Source of the DNA: Phycisphaerae bacterium
GTDB taxonomy: Bacteria; Planctomycetota; Phycisphaerae; Tepidisphaerales; Tepidisphaeraceae
NCBI GenBank assembly: GCA_014380825.1
Contig: JACMJD010000087.1
Location: 1-7,115 of the forward strand
DNA: 7,115 nucleotides
Direction of reading: 5' to 3'
Shown: in pieces, positions 1 through 5,354 of the stretch
Layout of the letters: each line of letters starts with the position of its first letter
How positions within the stretch are numbered: the stretch's first letter is position 1
Notes under the pieces: generated by a model
Told to the model about the DNA's origin: nothing
The model's input: only the letters and a program-made list of their open reading frames with translations
Database searches by the model: none
Position numbers and translations under genes: made by a program

Positions 1-562
1 AGCCGTGCGCATCGCGCAGGCCGGCCAGCTCGTTCCAGTTTTTGCCGCCGTCGGTGGTCTTGAACATGGCGGCGTCTTCAACACCCGCGTACACGGTGTT
101 CGGATCGGAGAGGGAGGGTTCCAGATGCCAGACGCGTTTGAATTCCCACGGATGCTGCGTGCCATCGTACCATTGGTGCGTCGTCAGCGGCCTGCCGGTT
201 TCCGGCGACACGTCGTAGACGAACTTGTTACTCTCAGCCTTGGGCATGCCTTCAGTGGTTGCGCCGGTCGTCGGTTCGCTCGGATCGTGCGCAGGACCGT
301 CAGGCACCGGCGCTTCGGGCTTGGGCGTGCCGGGCTGAAGCCACGTTTTTCCGCCGTCGTCGGAGCGCTGGATGATCTGCCCGAACCAGCCGCTGGATTG
401 CGACGCGTAAATCCGATTCGGATCCACCGGCGAGCCCTTCATGTGATAGATCTCCCACCCGCCGAAGTGCGGGCCGGTGACGTTCCACTTCTGTCGCTTG
501 CCGTCGGAGGTACAGATGAATGCGCCTTTTTTCGTGCCGACCAATACGCGTACGGAACTCAT
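1..562 (-). CDS. BNR/Asp-box repeat (sialidase-like beta-propeller) protein, 3' end cut by the window edge
   Basis: The first 187 codons of a gene that leaves the window on the left; the C-terminus is missing. The protein begins [15 protein letters not shown], typical of proteins annotated as exo-alpha-sialidase, glycosyl hydrolase or WD40/YVTN/BNR-like repeat proteins. Two Asp-box motifs are visible, SDDGGKTW (residues 67-74) and TTDGGKNW (169-176). Each closes a propeller blade and is preceded by a DPNRIYA or DPNTVYAG strand. There is no signal peptide, so a cytoplasmic location is likely. Asp boxes are structural, so sialidase activity cannot be inferred. The start is supported by AAGGAG (plus positions 570-575) 7 nt before the ATG. 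It lies 30 nt downstream of the DoxX gene and is probably the last visible gene of the left operon. An overlapping minus-strand frame at 300-596 in another register is rejected because it lacks these motifs. Confidence 0.85.
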   Translation of the reverse strand, partial: MSSVRVLVGTKKGAFICTSDGKRQKWNVTGPHFGGWEIYHMKGSPVDPNRIYASQSSGWFGQIIQRSDDGGKTWLQPGTPKPEAPVPDGPAHDPSEPTTGATTEGMPKAESNKFVYDVSPETGRPLTTHQWYDGTQHPWEFKRVWHLEPSLSDPNTVYAGVEDAAMFKTTDGGKNWNELAGLRDAHG

Positions 563-592
563 GTCTCGACTCCTTGTCTTCCCAGCATTTGT

Positions 593-979
593 TCATTTTC
601 GAAGCGGAAGCAGCTCACGCAATCGCGGATCGCGAAGAAAAATCCCAAGCCAGATGATGATGCCGAATGCAACATGCAGATAAATCGGTTCGCCGAGGCG
701 CACGTGCGTGGCGATCGCGCCGCCGAGATATCCGGTCATCAGGATCGCGCCCAGCACGGCGGTTTTTGGAATGAGGTACACGATCGTGCAAACCAGTTCG
801 AGAACGCCGATCGGAAATCCATATCGCGCCGGCCAGCCGAGGTGCTCGAAGCCTTCGGTGACGGCGGGGTTTCTGATCAGCTTTCCGCTTGCGCTGAACA
901 GGAACAGCAAACCTGGAATGACGCTGAGTACCCAGCCGATCCAATATGCTTTCTTCGAGACGGGCGGTGTGTTTGTCAT
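593..979 (-). CDS. DoxX-like family membrane protein
   Basis: A 128-residue integral membrane protein with the four-helix DoxX-like pattern: hydrophobic stretches at about 12-30, 53-70, 74-91 and 100-116. The first helix carries the motif LFSASGKLIRNPAVTEGFEHLGWP (residues 27-50, here in two pieces: FSASGKL, then the EGFEHLGWP amphipathic stretch), characteristic of the family. Family members are small inner-membrane proteins, some linked to thiol or oxidative-stress complexes; the exact substrate is unknown. The start follows the preceding SRPBCC gene's TAA by only 9 nt, with a weak purine-rich AAGAG upstream, so it is co-transcribed and probably translated by reinitiation. The C-terminus ends in basic residues (LRELLPLRK), probably cytoplasmic. 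The family call is secure; the role is not. Confidence 0.88.
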   Translation of the reverse strand: MTNTPPVSKKAYWIGWVLSVIPGLLFLFSASGKLIRNPAVTEGFEHLGWPARYGFPIGVLELVCTIVYLIPKTAVLGAILMTGYLGGAIATHVRLGEPIYLHVAFGIIIWLGIFLRDPRLRELLPLRK

Positions 980-988
980 AAGAATCTC

Positions 989-1528
989 TTACGCGGTGGC
1001 CGGGCTTTCGACAATCGACTTCAACTTCGTCAGTCCCTGATCAAACTGCCCGCCGACCATCTTGTCCATGTTGCAGAACATGCCCATGGCTTTGAACATG
1101 AAATTGTTCTTGCCCTGCATCGCCCAATTGACGGTTGTCTGTCCACCTTGCGGGACGAACGTGAACAGCGCGGTGTTCGTCGCCTTGAACGGTTTGAGGA
1201 ATTCGAGCTTGAACCGGACGAGCTCGTTCGGCCGACTTTCCGTGATTGTCATGCGGCCTTCGCCCACTTGCTTGTTGCCTTGCCACGCATACATCGAACC
1301 CGCGCCGGTCGGCGTGCCTTCGTACGTTCGTTTCATATTCGGATCGAGATTCTCCCACGGCGACCACGCTTGCCATTTGCGCAAATCGTTCACATGATCG
1401 AACACGACATTCGGCGGGGCGTTCATCGTGGCCGAGCGCTCGACGCGAAAGGTTGGCGGGCGCATCGCGACGGTCACGATAAACAACACGACGATCACGG
1501 CCAGCGCGATCAGAATGTAGACAAGCAT
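989..1528 (-). CDS. Membrane-anchored SRPBCC (START-like, polyketide cyclase type) protein
   Basis: A 179-residue protein with one N-terminal hydrophobic helix (residues 3-21) followed by a SRPBCC fold starting near residue 26. Visible family signs are the strand-helix pattern VERSATMNAPPNVVFDHVNDLRKWQAWSPW (about 29-58, of which VFDHVNDLRKWQAWSPW is most diagnostic), the GxGSMYAWQGN strand (75-85), and the C-terminal long helix FDQGLTKLKSIVE (162-174). SRPBCC domains have a deep hydrophobic cavity for lipids or other small molecules; no ligand can be assigned here. The helix probably tethers the domain to the inner membrane. GGAG (plus 1539-1542) lies 10 nt before the ATG. About 100 nt separates it from the DinB gene upstream, and that gap holds the relic described at 1571-1633. 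The DoxX gene follows after 9 nt, so the two membrane proteins are likely made together. Confidence 0.88.
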   Translation of the reverse strand: MLVYILIALAVIVVLFIVTVAMRPPTFRVERSATMNAPPNVVFDHVNDLRKWQAWSPWENLDPNMKRTYEGTPTGAGSMYAWQGNKQVGEGRMTITESRPNELVRFKLEFLKPFKATNTALFTFVPQGGQTTVNWAMQGKNNFMFKAMGMFCNMDKMVGGQFDQGLTKLKSIVESPATA

Positions 1529-1570
1529 GCTGCGTGTTCTCCAGTTGGACGACCATTTCTCTACGCTCGG

Positions 1571-1633
1571 TTATATCTTCGTCAAATATTCCTCCAGCCG
1601 CGACAGCGTCTGATTTCCGCCCTCGTCGATCAC
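1571..1633 (-). pseudogene. Probable remnant: C-terminal tail of a lost SRPBCC/AHSA1 gene
   Basis: Just past the DinB stop, in the -1 register, a short frame reads VIDEGGNQTLSRLEEYLTKI and ends in TAA. The pattern EG-x-NQTL-x-RLEEYL-x-K closely resembles the last helix of many AHSA1/SRPBCC proteins, which often end in an EGW-x-QTLDRLEEYLAK-like sequence (recalled family pattern, not searched). No start, ribosome-binding site or upstream SRPBCC body is present. The simplest reading is that an SRPBCC gene was deleted and only its last 20 codons survive after DinB. Alternatives are a frameshifted C-terminal extension of DinB or chance. The overlapping upstream portion (plus 1634-1765) in this register looks like a shadow of DinB. 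Confidence 0.4.
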
Positions 1634-2136
1634 ATGAACCGCTTCAACCCCGCCACCCGACGCACGTCGGCGATCTGTCCGCAGTGCTGCATATTGTGCA
1701 ACGCGATGAGCAGAAACGTATTGCCGACCGTCTTCATCGCGTCTTCGAATCCTGGCGGAACCCATGCGGGGGCGCGGTCGAGCGCGGCCTCGCCCATCTC
1801 GTTGAGCAGCTTGAGGTTGCCTGCTCGTAGCTCGCGGTATTGTTTGAGGATCTCATCGAACGGCGGATATTTCGCCGGATCGTTCGACGGCTGCGTGCCC
1901 ATCGCGAACAGCGGCGCCCAATGCTCAAGCGGATGCGGATCGCCGCGCACGATGCGGCGCAGGCCGCCTTCGATGAAGGCGAGATGTCCGAGCAGCCAGA
2001 TTGCGTGTCCACCGTCGCCGCCGGGTGCGCCAGGCGTCGCTCGAGTCATCGGTTTATCGCGAAGTTCGCCGGCCAAGCGTTCGGTGAGCTGCCCCGTCAT
2101 CTGTAACGACCCACGAATCAAGTCAATCGCTTTCAT
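1630..2136 (-). CDS. DinB-like family protein (four-helix bundle, putative metal-dependent enzyme)
   Basis: A 168-residue DinB/DUF664-type protein. The N-terminal helix (MKAIDLIRGSLQMTGQL) is followed by H44-x6-H51 in GGHAIWLLGHLAFIEGG and, near the C-terminus, H147-x3-H151 in LHNMQHCGQIADVRR. H51, H147 and H151 match the usual three-histidine metal site of the family, which includes bacillithiol- and mycothiol-dependent S-transferases and maleylpyruvate isomerase relatives. The actual reaction is unknown. The ATG overlaps the upstream gene's TGA (ATGA at 2133-2136), with GGGAG 9 nt upstream, so translation is coupled. The protein ends GLKRFM, a reasonable family ending, although an SRPBCC-like tail follows in another frame. 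It is a cytosolic protein with no signal peptide. Confidence 0.87.
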   Translation of the reverse strand: MKAIDLIRGSLQMTGQLTERLAGELRDKPMTRATPGAPGGDGGHAIWLLGHLAFIEGGLRRIVRGDPHPLEHWAPLFAMGTQPSNDPAKYPPFDEILKQYRELRAGNLKLLNEMGEAALDRAPAWVPPGFEDAMKTVGNTFLLIALHNMQHCGQIADVRRVAGLKRFM

Positions 2137-2396
2137 GATTCACAACTCCCGGAAGATGCTCGTTGAAGCATCCAGTTCCTCACGCGCCGCGCCGCAAGGA
2201 AGAACAGGGCGGAGACACACACGCTCAGCAACGCCGTTCGCAAATGAGCCGCCGCGGACATCGAGATTCCGACGCCTAGCAGCGCGAGATACGCCGCGAC
2301 ACACGCCGGACATTTCGGAATCAGCGCTAGCATTGCGCCGGGCGCGAGCCAACCGACGACTTCGGCGCCGCGCCGGCAGCAGGATTGGGTATTCAT
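2133..2396 (-). CDS. Small cysteine-rich membrane protein (MerC-like hypothetical)
   Basis: An 87-residue protein with two or three hydrophobic segments (about 12-27, 31-48 and 53-70), C6-C7 at the N-terminus and a C29-P-A-C32 pair at the mouth of the second segment (ALIPKCPACVAAYLALLG). The layout recalls the MerC type of small membrane proteins, in which membrane-facing cysteine pairs bind metal ions, but similarity is by pattern only. The frame is open 25 codons further upstream; I chose the internal ATG at 2396 because it forms an ATGA overlap with the DUF899 stop and has GGAGG 7 nt upstream, and the longer version would overlap DUF899 by 79 bases. It ends in an ATGA overlap with DinB. 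It could act in metal or thiol handling with its Cys-containing neighbour; this is inference. Confidence 0.75.
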   Translation of the reverse strand: MNTQSCCRRGAEVVGWLAPGAMLALIPKCPACVAAYLALLGVGISMSAAAHLRTALLSVCVSALFFLAARRVRNWMLQRASSGSCES

Positions 2397-3208
2397 GCAG
2401 TTGCCTCCGCCGCAGCGCAGCCGCAGAAGGATTTCGCCCCCGATTTCTCCGCCGGCGCGAAGCGTGGCCAATACGGTTTATCCGGATCTGCGAACTCGCC
2501 GCCGTTGTAGCGGTCGTGGTGACGCACCCATTCCATGCTGAAGCCGAGCTTGTCCTCGTCTCGGCCCTTGGGCACGAGATCGAGCAGCGTGTAGGTGCCG
2601 ACCAGTTGATCGAGTCCACGCGCGTAAACCGAATACGTGTGGAAGATTTCTCCAGTCGCCGGTTCCTTGTAGAACACGCTGGCGCCGGGCGCTTCGTCGC
2701 TGGGGAACTTCTGCATCGTGTAGTTATAGTCCACTTTGCCGCTGGCCTTCTGGGCGGGCGTGAACGACACGTGGTAGTCGTAATTGAAATCGCTGCCGTT
2801 CGACGAGACCCACGGGATGCGCCACCCCATGCGTTTCTGAAACGCCTGGATTTTCGTCAGCGGCGCACGCGAGATGAGCACCAGCGACACATCCCGAGCC
2901 GACAGGTGTGGCACCGCGCCATCGAGATGGTCGGTGACGAACGAGCAGCTCGGGCAGCCCTCTTTCCACTCCGGGCCGTACATGAAGTGGTAGACGATAA
3001 GCTGGCTCTTTTCGCCGAACAGTTCGGCCAGCGTGACTTTTCCGTGCGGCGCGTCGAAGACGTAATCCGCTTCGACGCGCACCCACGGAAGATCGCGCCG
3101 TTGGCGCGCCAGCTCATCGCGCTGGCGTGTGAGTTGCTTCTCCTTCGCGAGCAGCTCGCGTCGAGTCTCGATCCATTGTTCCCTCGATACGATCTGGTGA
3201 ATGTTCAT
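2393..3208 (-). CDS. DUF899 family thioredoxin-like protein
   Basis: A 271-residue protein of the DUF899 family, which has a thioredoxin-like fold. Key features are an N-terminal charged helix (residues 9-40, KEKQLTRQRDELARQRRDLPW), the strand QLIVYHFMYGP (69-79), the active-site-like C85-P-S-C88 in EWKEGCPSCSF, then LISRAPL (111-117) and the GWRIPWVSSNGSDFNYDY segment (128-145), all hallmarks of this family. The CxxC suggests disulfide or peroxide chemistry, but no member's reaction is known to me. A second Cys pair, C262-G-C264, lies in the tail. The frame is open far upstream; the ATG at 3208 was chosen because GGAG (plus 3215-3218) stands 6 nt upstream and MNIHQIVS is a normal family start. 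It lies 26 nt after the SRPBCC gene and ends in an ATGA overlap with the next gene. Confidence 0.93.
   Translation of the reverse strand: MNIHQIVSREQWIETRRELLAKEKQLTRQRDELARQRRDLPWVRVEADYVFDAPHGKVTLAELFGEKSQLIVYHFMYGPEWKEGCPSCSFVTDHLDGAVPHLSARDVSLVLISRAPLTKIQAFQKRMGWRIPWVSSNGSDFNYDYHVSFTPAQKASGKVDYNYTMQKFPSDEAPGASVFYKEPATGEIFHTYSVYARGLDQLVGTYTLLDLVPKGRDEDKLGFSMEWVRHHDRYNGGEFADPDKPYWPRFAPAEKSGAKSFCGCAAAEATA
2404..2408 (-). promoter_or_regulatory. Ribosome-binding site fixing the start of the small Cys-rich protein
   Basis: GGAGG on the minus strand, 7 nt before the ATG at 2396, lying inside the 3' end of the DUF899 gene. It supports the internal start over the longer open frame. Confidence 0.7.
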
Positions 3209-3234
3209 AGCTGTCTCCAATTGAGCAATTCGAA

Positions 3235-3708
3235 TCACCGTTTCCCCTTGCGCGACTCGGCGATCTGCTTGATGCGTTTCAGCCCGTGTTCCCAACCTTC
3301 GGGCATGCCGTCGCGCAGTTCCTGCGGCAGCAGGCCCATCGCTTTGTGAACGAAGGACAAGCGCGTGCCGTCGCCTTCGGGCGTCAGTCGGTATTGCACA
3401 TGATTGATGGCCGGGAACGACATCGGCATCGGGCCGACCAACTCGAGCAGCTTCGGCGGCTTGATCACCTGAACGTGGCCCCAGAAGTGGCCGGTGTTGT
3501 TTCCCAGATCGCGATACCACCGCCCGCCGGGCCACGGTTCGATTTTCATCGGGAAAGGTTTGCCATCCGGCGTTTCGCTCCCGGGGCCGAGTTCTTCCAG
3601 AACCGTTTCGAAGGTGATCTCGATCGGCACGGCGATCAGCAGCTCTTTCCGAATCTCCATCGTGTGAATCGATTCCTGCAAACTCGCAGTGGTCGTCGTC
3701 GTCATCAT
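3235..3708 (-). CDS. SRPBCC/AHSA1-family protein paired with ArsR (left operon)
   Basis: A 157-residue START-like protein. MEIRKELLIAVPIEITFETV (17-36) is the typical first strand and helix. It is followed by KIEPWPGGRWYRDLGNNTGHFWGHVQVIKPP (55-85, with WPGGRWYRD and GHFWGHV diagnostic), then the strand pair QYRLTPEGDGTRLSFVHKA (105-123) and the closing helix GWEHGLKRIKQIAES. The family binds small hydrophobic ligands and frequently sits next to an ArsR regulator; no ligand is known. The start at 3708 gives an ATGA overlap with the ArsR stop (3705-3708), with AAGGA 5 nt upstream; a second in-frame ATG follows immediately (3705), and a Met at residue 17 is an alternative start. The poly-Thr stretch after the start (MMTTTTTA) is low complexity. 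It is cytosolic. Confidence 0.9.
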   Translation of the reverse strand: MMTTTTTASLQESIHTMEIRKELLIAVPIEITFETVLEELGPGSETPDGKPFPMKIEPWPGGRWYRDLGNNTGHFWGHVQVIKPPKLLELVGPMPMSFPAINHVQYRLTPEGDGTRLSFVHKAMGLLPQELRDGMPEGWEHGLKRIKQIAESRKGKR

Positions 3709-4064
3709 GCACTTCCTTTCTCGTTGTTCCGTTTCGATTGTTTCGCCCGTTGCTCGGCCCGTTCCTTGATGCGATTGAGCTGGTGTTCCCAAAAGCGTTC
3801 GAACATCTTGGTCCAGTCGTGAATGTTCTTGAGCTTCTCGCCGTTGACGCGATACATGCGTTGCCGTCCTTCGCGCCGCACGCTGACCAGGCCGACTTGC
3901 TTCAGCACGCCCAGATGTTTCGACATCATCGGCTGCGGCCAACCGAGCAGCCGGACCAGATCATTCACCGGCATCTCGCGCTGCGCCAACGTCTCCAACA
4001 CCCGCCGCCGCTTGGGTTCGGCGACCGCGTTGAAGGAGTCGAGTGTGGTGGCTGCACGAGGCAT
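3705..4064 (-). CDS. ArsR/SmtB-family transcriptional regulator (left operon)
   Basis: A 119-residue winged-helix repressor. The domain spans about residues 8-75: TLDSFNAVAEPKRRRVLETL (helix 1-2), VNDLVRLLGWPQPMMSKHLGVLKQVGLV with the recognition helix near 44-57, then the wing SVRREGRQRMYRVN. A C-terminal helix (DWTKMFERFWEHQLNRIKERAEQ) probably forms the dimer interface, ending in a basic tail. There are no cysteines, so the classical thiolate metal site of ArsR is absent and the inducer is unlikely to be a thiol-bound metal. No Shine-Dalgarno sequence precedes the ATG and the predicted transcript start falls on it (see the promoter entry), so the mRNA is probably leaderless. It probably represses its own operon through the inverted repeat at 4074-4093. 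It is the first gene of the left operon and its stop overlaps the SRPBCC start. Confidence 0.93.
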   Translation of the reverse strand: MPRAATTLDSFNAVAEPKRRRVLETLAQREMPVNDLVRLLGWPQPMMSKHLGVLKQVGLVSVRREGRQRMYRVNGEKLKNIHDWTKMFERFWEHQLNRIKERAEQRAKQSKRNNEKGSA

Positions 4065-4070
4065 GTTGAC

Positions 4071-4098
4071 ATAATATTCCTGTATAGGAATATGTCAA
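4071..4098 (-). promoter_or_regulatory. Promoter of the left ArsR operon, probably leaderless
   Basis: On the minus strand: a perfect -35 TTGACA (plus 4093-4098), a 16-nt spacer, and -10 TATTAT (plus 4071-4076, five of six matches to consensus). Six nucleotides separate the -10 box from the ATG at 4064, the normal distance to a transcript start, so the start codon itself is the likely +1. A T-rich stretch (CGTTTTTTCGG) lies just upstream of the -35 box. Confidence 0.75.
4074..4093. promoter_or_regulatory. ArsR operator: 8-bp inverted repeat over the left promoter
   Basis: Arms ATATTCCT and AGGAATAT are perfect complements around a 4-nt GTAT centre. An outer TGAC (4067-4070) and GTCA (4094-4097) extend the symmetry with a 3-nt offset. 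The repeat covers the spacer and touches both promoter boxes, so a bound dimer would block RNA polymerase. Binding by the adjacent ArsR is inferred from position. Confidence 0.75.
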
Positions 4099-4327
4099 GC
4101 CGAAAAAACGACATCAAAGGAAGCGTGGATCACATTCCTTCAAGTTCGTGTACCGGTTGAATATTAATTCTGCCCAGCGACCTGCCCTTCGATGTGACGC
4201 GGGAGTTTCCAAGCGTCGAGCATTCCGCTGGCAGGCAGCGGACTTAGATAGTCGGCGGACGACGCGGGGGCGAATCCAAATCGGCCCAGGCGAGAACCTA
4301 GCATTCGGACTGAGGACAAACTTGGGC
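4099..4327. other. Divergent intergenic region, no gene recognised
   Basis: This stretch lies upstream of both -35 boxes. I see no convincing coding frame: the plus frame open from 4148 into the ArsR gene has no ribosome-binding site or family motif in its first 72 codons. It contains a 7-bp hairpin (TCCGCTG, GCAGG loop, CAGCGGA; 4224-4242) with no T-run, so not a terminator, and a direct repeat CTGCCC (4170-4175 and 4182-4187). Either may be chance. Confidence 0.5.
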
Positions 4328-4357
4328 TTGACAGGTAAGCAATTGCTTACGTATAGT
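4328..4357 (+). promoter_or_regulatory. Promoter of the right ArsR operon, probably leaderless
   Basis: A perfect -35 TTGACA (4328-4333), an 18-nt spacer and -10 TATAGT (4352-4357, five of six matches). GGCGGC fills the 6 nt between the -10 box and the ATG at 4364, so the transcript should start at the initiation codon. The geometry is the same as at the left promoter. Confidence 0.78.
4335..4350. promoter_or_regulatory. ArsR operator: perfect 16-bp palindrome in the right promoter spacer
   Basis: GTAAGCAATTGCTTAC is a perfect palindrome lying wholly between the -35 and -10 boxes. Similar TAAGCAATTGCTTA-type sites are typical of ArsR-family operators. It is the obvious binding site for the ArsR encoded 14 nt downstream, giving autorepression. 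It shares little sequence with the left operator. Confidence 0.8.
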
Positions 4358-4363
4358 GGCGGC

Positions 4364-4696
4364 ATGGTTGTGACTCCCGATCGCGATCCCGATGTGTTCG
4401 CCGCGATCAGCCATCGCGCGCGACGCCGGATGCTCGACCTGCTCGCGAAGGAGGACAGTTCCGTCAACGCACTCGCGGGGCACTTCAAGATGAGTCGCCC
4501 GGCAGTCTCACAGCACCTCCGCGTCTTGCTCGATTCCGGCCTCGTGACCGAGCAGCGGCACGGCCGCGAACGCCGCTACCACTTTGTTCCCGAACAACTC
4601 GGTCCGGTGCGGGATTGGATCGCGCTTTACGAGCGGTTCTGGGACGACCGCCTGCAGCGTCTTCAGAAATTGCTATCCAAAAAGGGCAAAGCATGA
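4364..4696 (+). CDS. ArsR/SmtB-family transcriptional regulator (right operon)
   Basis: A 110-residue winged-helix repressor: DVFAAISHRARRRMLDLLAKE (10-30), VNALAGHFKMSRPAVSQHLRVLLDSGLV with the recognition helix at about 44-57, wing TEQRHGRERRYHFV (62-75), and a C-terminal dimer helix WIALYERFWDDRLQRLQKLL. It resembles the left regulator across its length (shared pattern F-x-A-hydrophobic-x4-RRR-hydrophobic-L-x2-LA, VN-x-L, and ERFW near the end), so the two are paralogues or closely related subfamily members. It has no cysteine, so a thiolate metal site is absent. The frame is open to 4148, but the ATG at 4364 was chosen because it begins where the family domain begins and 6 nt after the -10 box; an upstream start would lie outside the transcript. 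It has no Shine-Dalgarno sequence. Its TGA overlaps the next ATG. Confidence 0.93.
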   Translation: MVVTPDRDPDVFAAISHRARRRMLDLLAKEDSSVNALAGHFKMSRPAVSQHLRVLLDSGLVTEQRHGRERRYHFVPEQLGPVRDWIALYERFWDDRLQRLQKLLSKKGKA

Positions 4697-5136
4697 CCAA
4701 GACGATTCGCAGAGAGATTCTGATTTCGCAGCCGCGGGAGCAAGTTTGGCGGGCGATCACCGACAGCGCCACACTCGCCGAGTGGATGTTCCCAAACGAC
4801 TTCGAGCCACGTGTCGGCCACCATTTTACGTTTCGCGTGCCGGGGAATCCGAAGATGAACTTCGACGGACTGACCGTGCGCTGCGAAGTATTGGCGTGCG
4901 AAGCGCCCAGTACCCTTGCCTTTTCCTGGTCCGCCGGCGGACCGGTCGAAAATACACGTGTGAGCTTTCGGCTTGAGGCTGATGGTGACGGCACGCGCGT
5001 CCTCTTCGAGCATTCAGGCTTCGACGTCGCCGTGCCCTTCGGCGAACAGGCGTTCGCGGGTGCTGAGTTTGGCTGGGCGAAAATGTTCAAACAGCTCGCT
5101 GGCGTGGTCGCGCGCTCGGCGGCTGGGCGCAAATAG
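4693..5136 (+). CDS. SRPBCC/AHSA1-family protein paired with ArsR (right operon)
   Basis: A 147-residue protein of the AHSA1-like SRPBCC group. MTKTIRREILISQPREQVWRAITDSATLAEWM (1-32, with QVWRAITDS and LAEWM diagnostic) is followed by the G-x-x-F-x-F strand (VGHHFTFRVP, 41-50), the C64-E-V-L strand, the paired strands LAFSWSAGG and SFRLEADGDGTRVLFEHSGF, and a final helix (GAEFGWAKMFKQLAGVVAR). Family members bind hydrophobic small molecules; the ligand is unknown. The ATG overlaps the ArsR stop (ATGA at 4693-4696), so production is tied to the regulator. This repeats the arrangement of the left operon, but the two SRPBCC proteins differ considerably in sequence. It is cytosolic. A longer frame starting at 4615 lies inside the ArsR gene and is rejected. 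Confidence 0.92.
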   Translation: MTKTIRREILISQPREQVWRAITDSATLAEWMFPNDFEPRVGHHFTFRVPGNPKMNFDGLTVRCEVLACEAPSTLAFSWSAGGPVENTRVSFRLEADGDGTRVLFEHSGFDVAVPFGEQAFAGAEFGWAKMFKQLAGVVARSAAGRK

Positions 5137-5144
5137 GAGTCAAC

Positions 5145-5354
5145 ATGAACCAAGGCACCAAACGTAAGATTCTTCGCTCGCTTCACATCGTCTTTAGCAT
5201 TCCGATCGCAGGTTACGTGTATAGTCCGTTCGAAGACATTCCACAGTACGCAACACCGACACGGTACGTCTTCTTTCCTATACTTGTCCTCACAGGATTT
5301 TGGATGTGGAAGGGCCATCTCGTTCGACGACTCTTTTTGAAAGAATCAGCATGA
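5145..5354 (+). CDS. Small two-helix membrane protein, unknown function
   Basis: A 69-residue protein with a basic N-terminus (MNQGTKRKILRS) and two hydrophobic stretches (about 13-26 and 41-55) separated by a short SPFEDIPQYATPTR loop; it ends in a basic WKGHLVRRLF tail. I do not recognise a named family, though small proteins of this shape follow ArsR-SRPBCC pairs in other genomes (from memory). AGGAG (5135-5139) overlaps the upstream stop and lies 5 nt before the ATG, a strong signal. Its stop overlaps the DUF4256 start (ATGA at 5351-5354). Composition is clearly lower in GC than the first two genes of the operon (28 of 60 bases at 5161-5220, against 40 of 60 at 4501-4560), hinting at a separate origin. 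Confidence 0.8.
   Translation: MNQGTKRKILRSLHIVFSIPIAGYVYSPFEDIPQYATPTRYVFFPILVLTGFWMWKGHLVRRLFLKESA

Noticed and set aside
300..596. Minus-strand frame of 98 codons overlapping the BNR-repeat gene
   Set aside because: It is out of register with the frame that carries the two Asp boxes and the AAGGAG-preceded start; its sequence is Arg/His-rich and motif-free.
1558..1585. Possible internal minus-strand promoter before the membrane-anchored SRPBCC gene (TTGACG, 16 nt, TAGAGA)
   Set aside because: The -10 box matches consensus at only three of six positions and the -35 falls inside the SRPBCC-like relic; read-through from the ArsR promoter is sufficient explanation.
5..3349. An uninterrupted plus-strand frame of 1114 codons
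   Set aside because: It lies antisense to seven well-supported minus-strand genes, shows no recognisable domain, is rich in Arg/His/Ala as expected from reverse-complement GC-rich codons, and has no ribosome-binding site. Its openness reflects codon bias in the real genes.
2397..3712. Extended 439-residue version of the DUF899 protein starting at 3712
   Set aside because: The first 168 residues overlap the SRPBCC gene in another frame and have no family match, while the internal ATG at 3208 has a good GGAG site and a normal family N-terminus.
4224..4242. TCCGCTG/CAGCGGA hairpin in the divergent region as a terminator or attachment site
   Set aside because: No T-run, no transcript ending nearby, and no integrase or flanking repeat; a 7-bp stem is expected occasionally by chance in GC-rich DNA.
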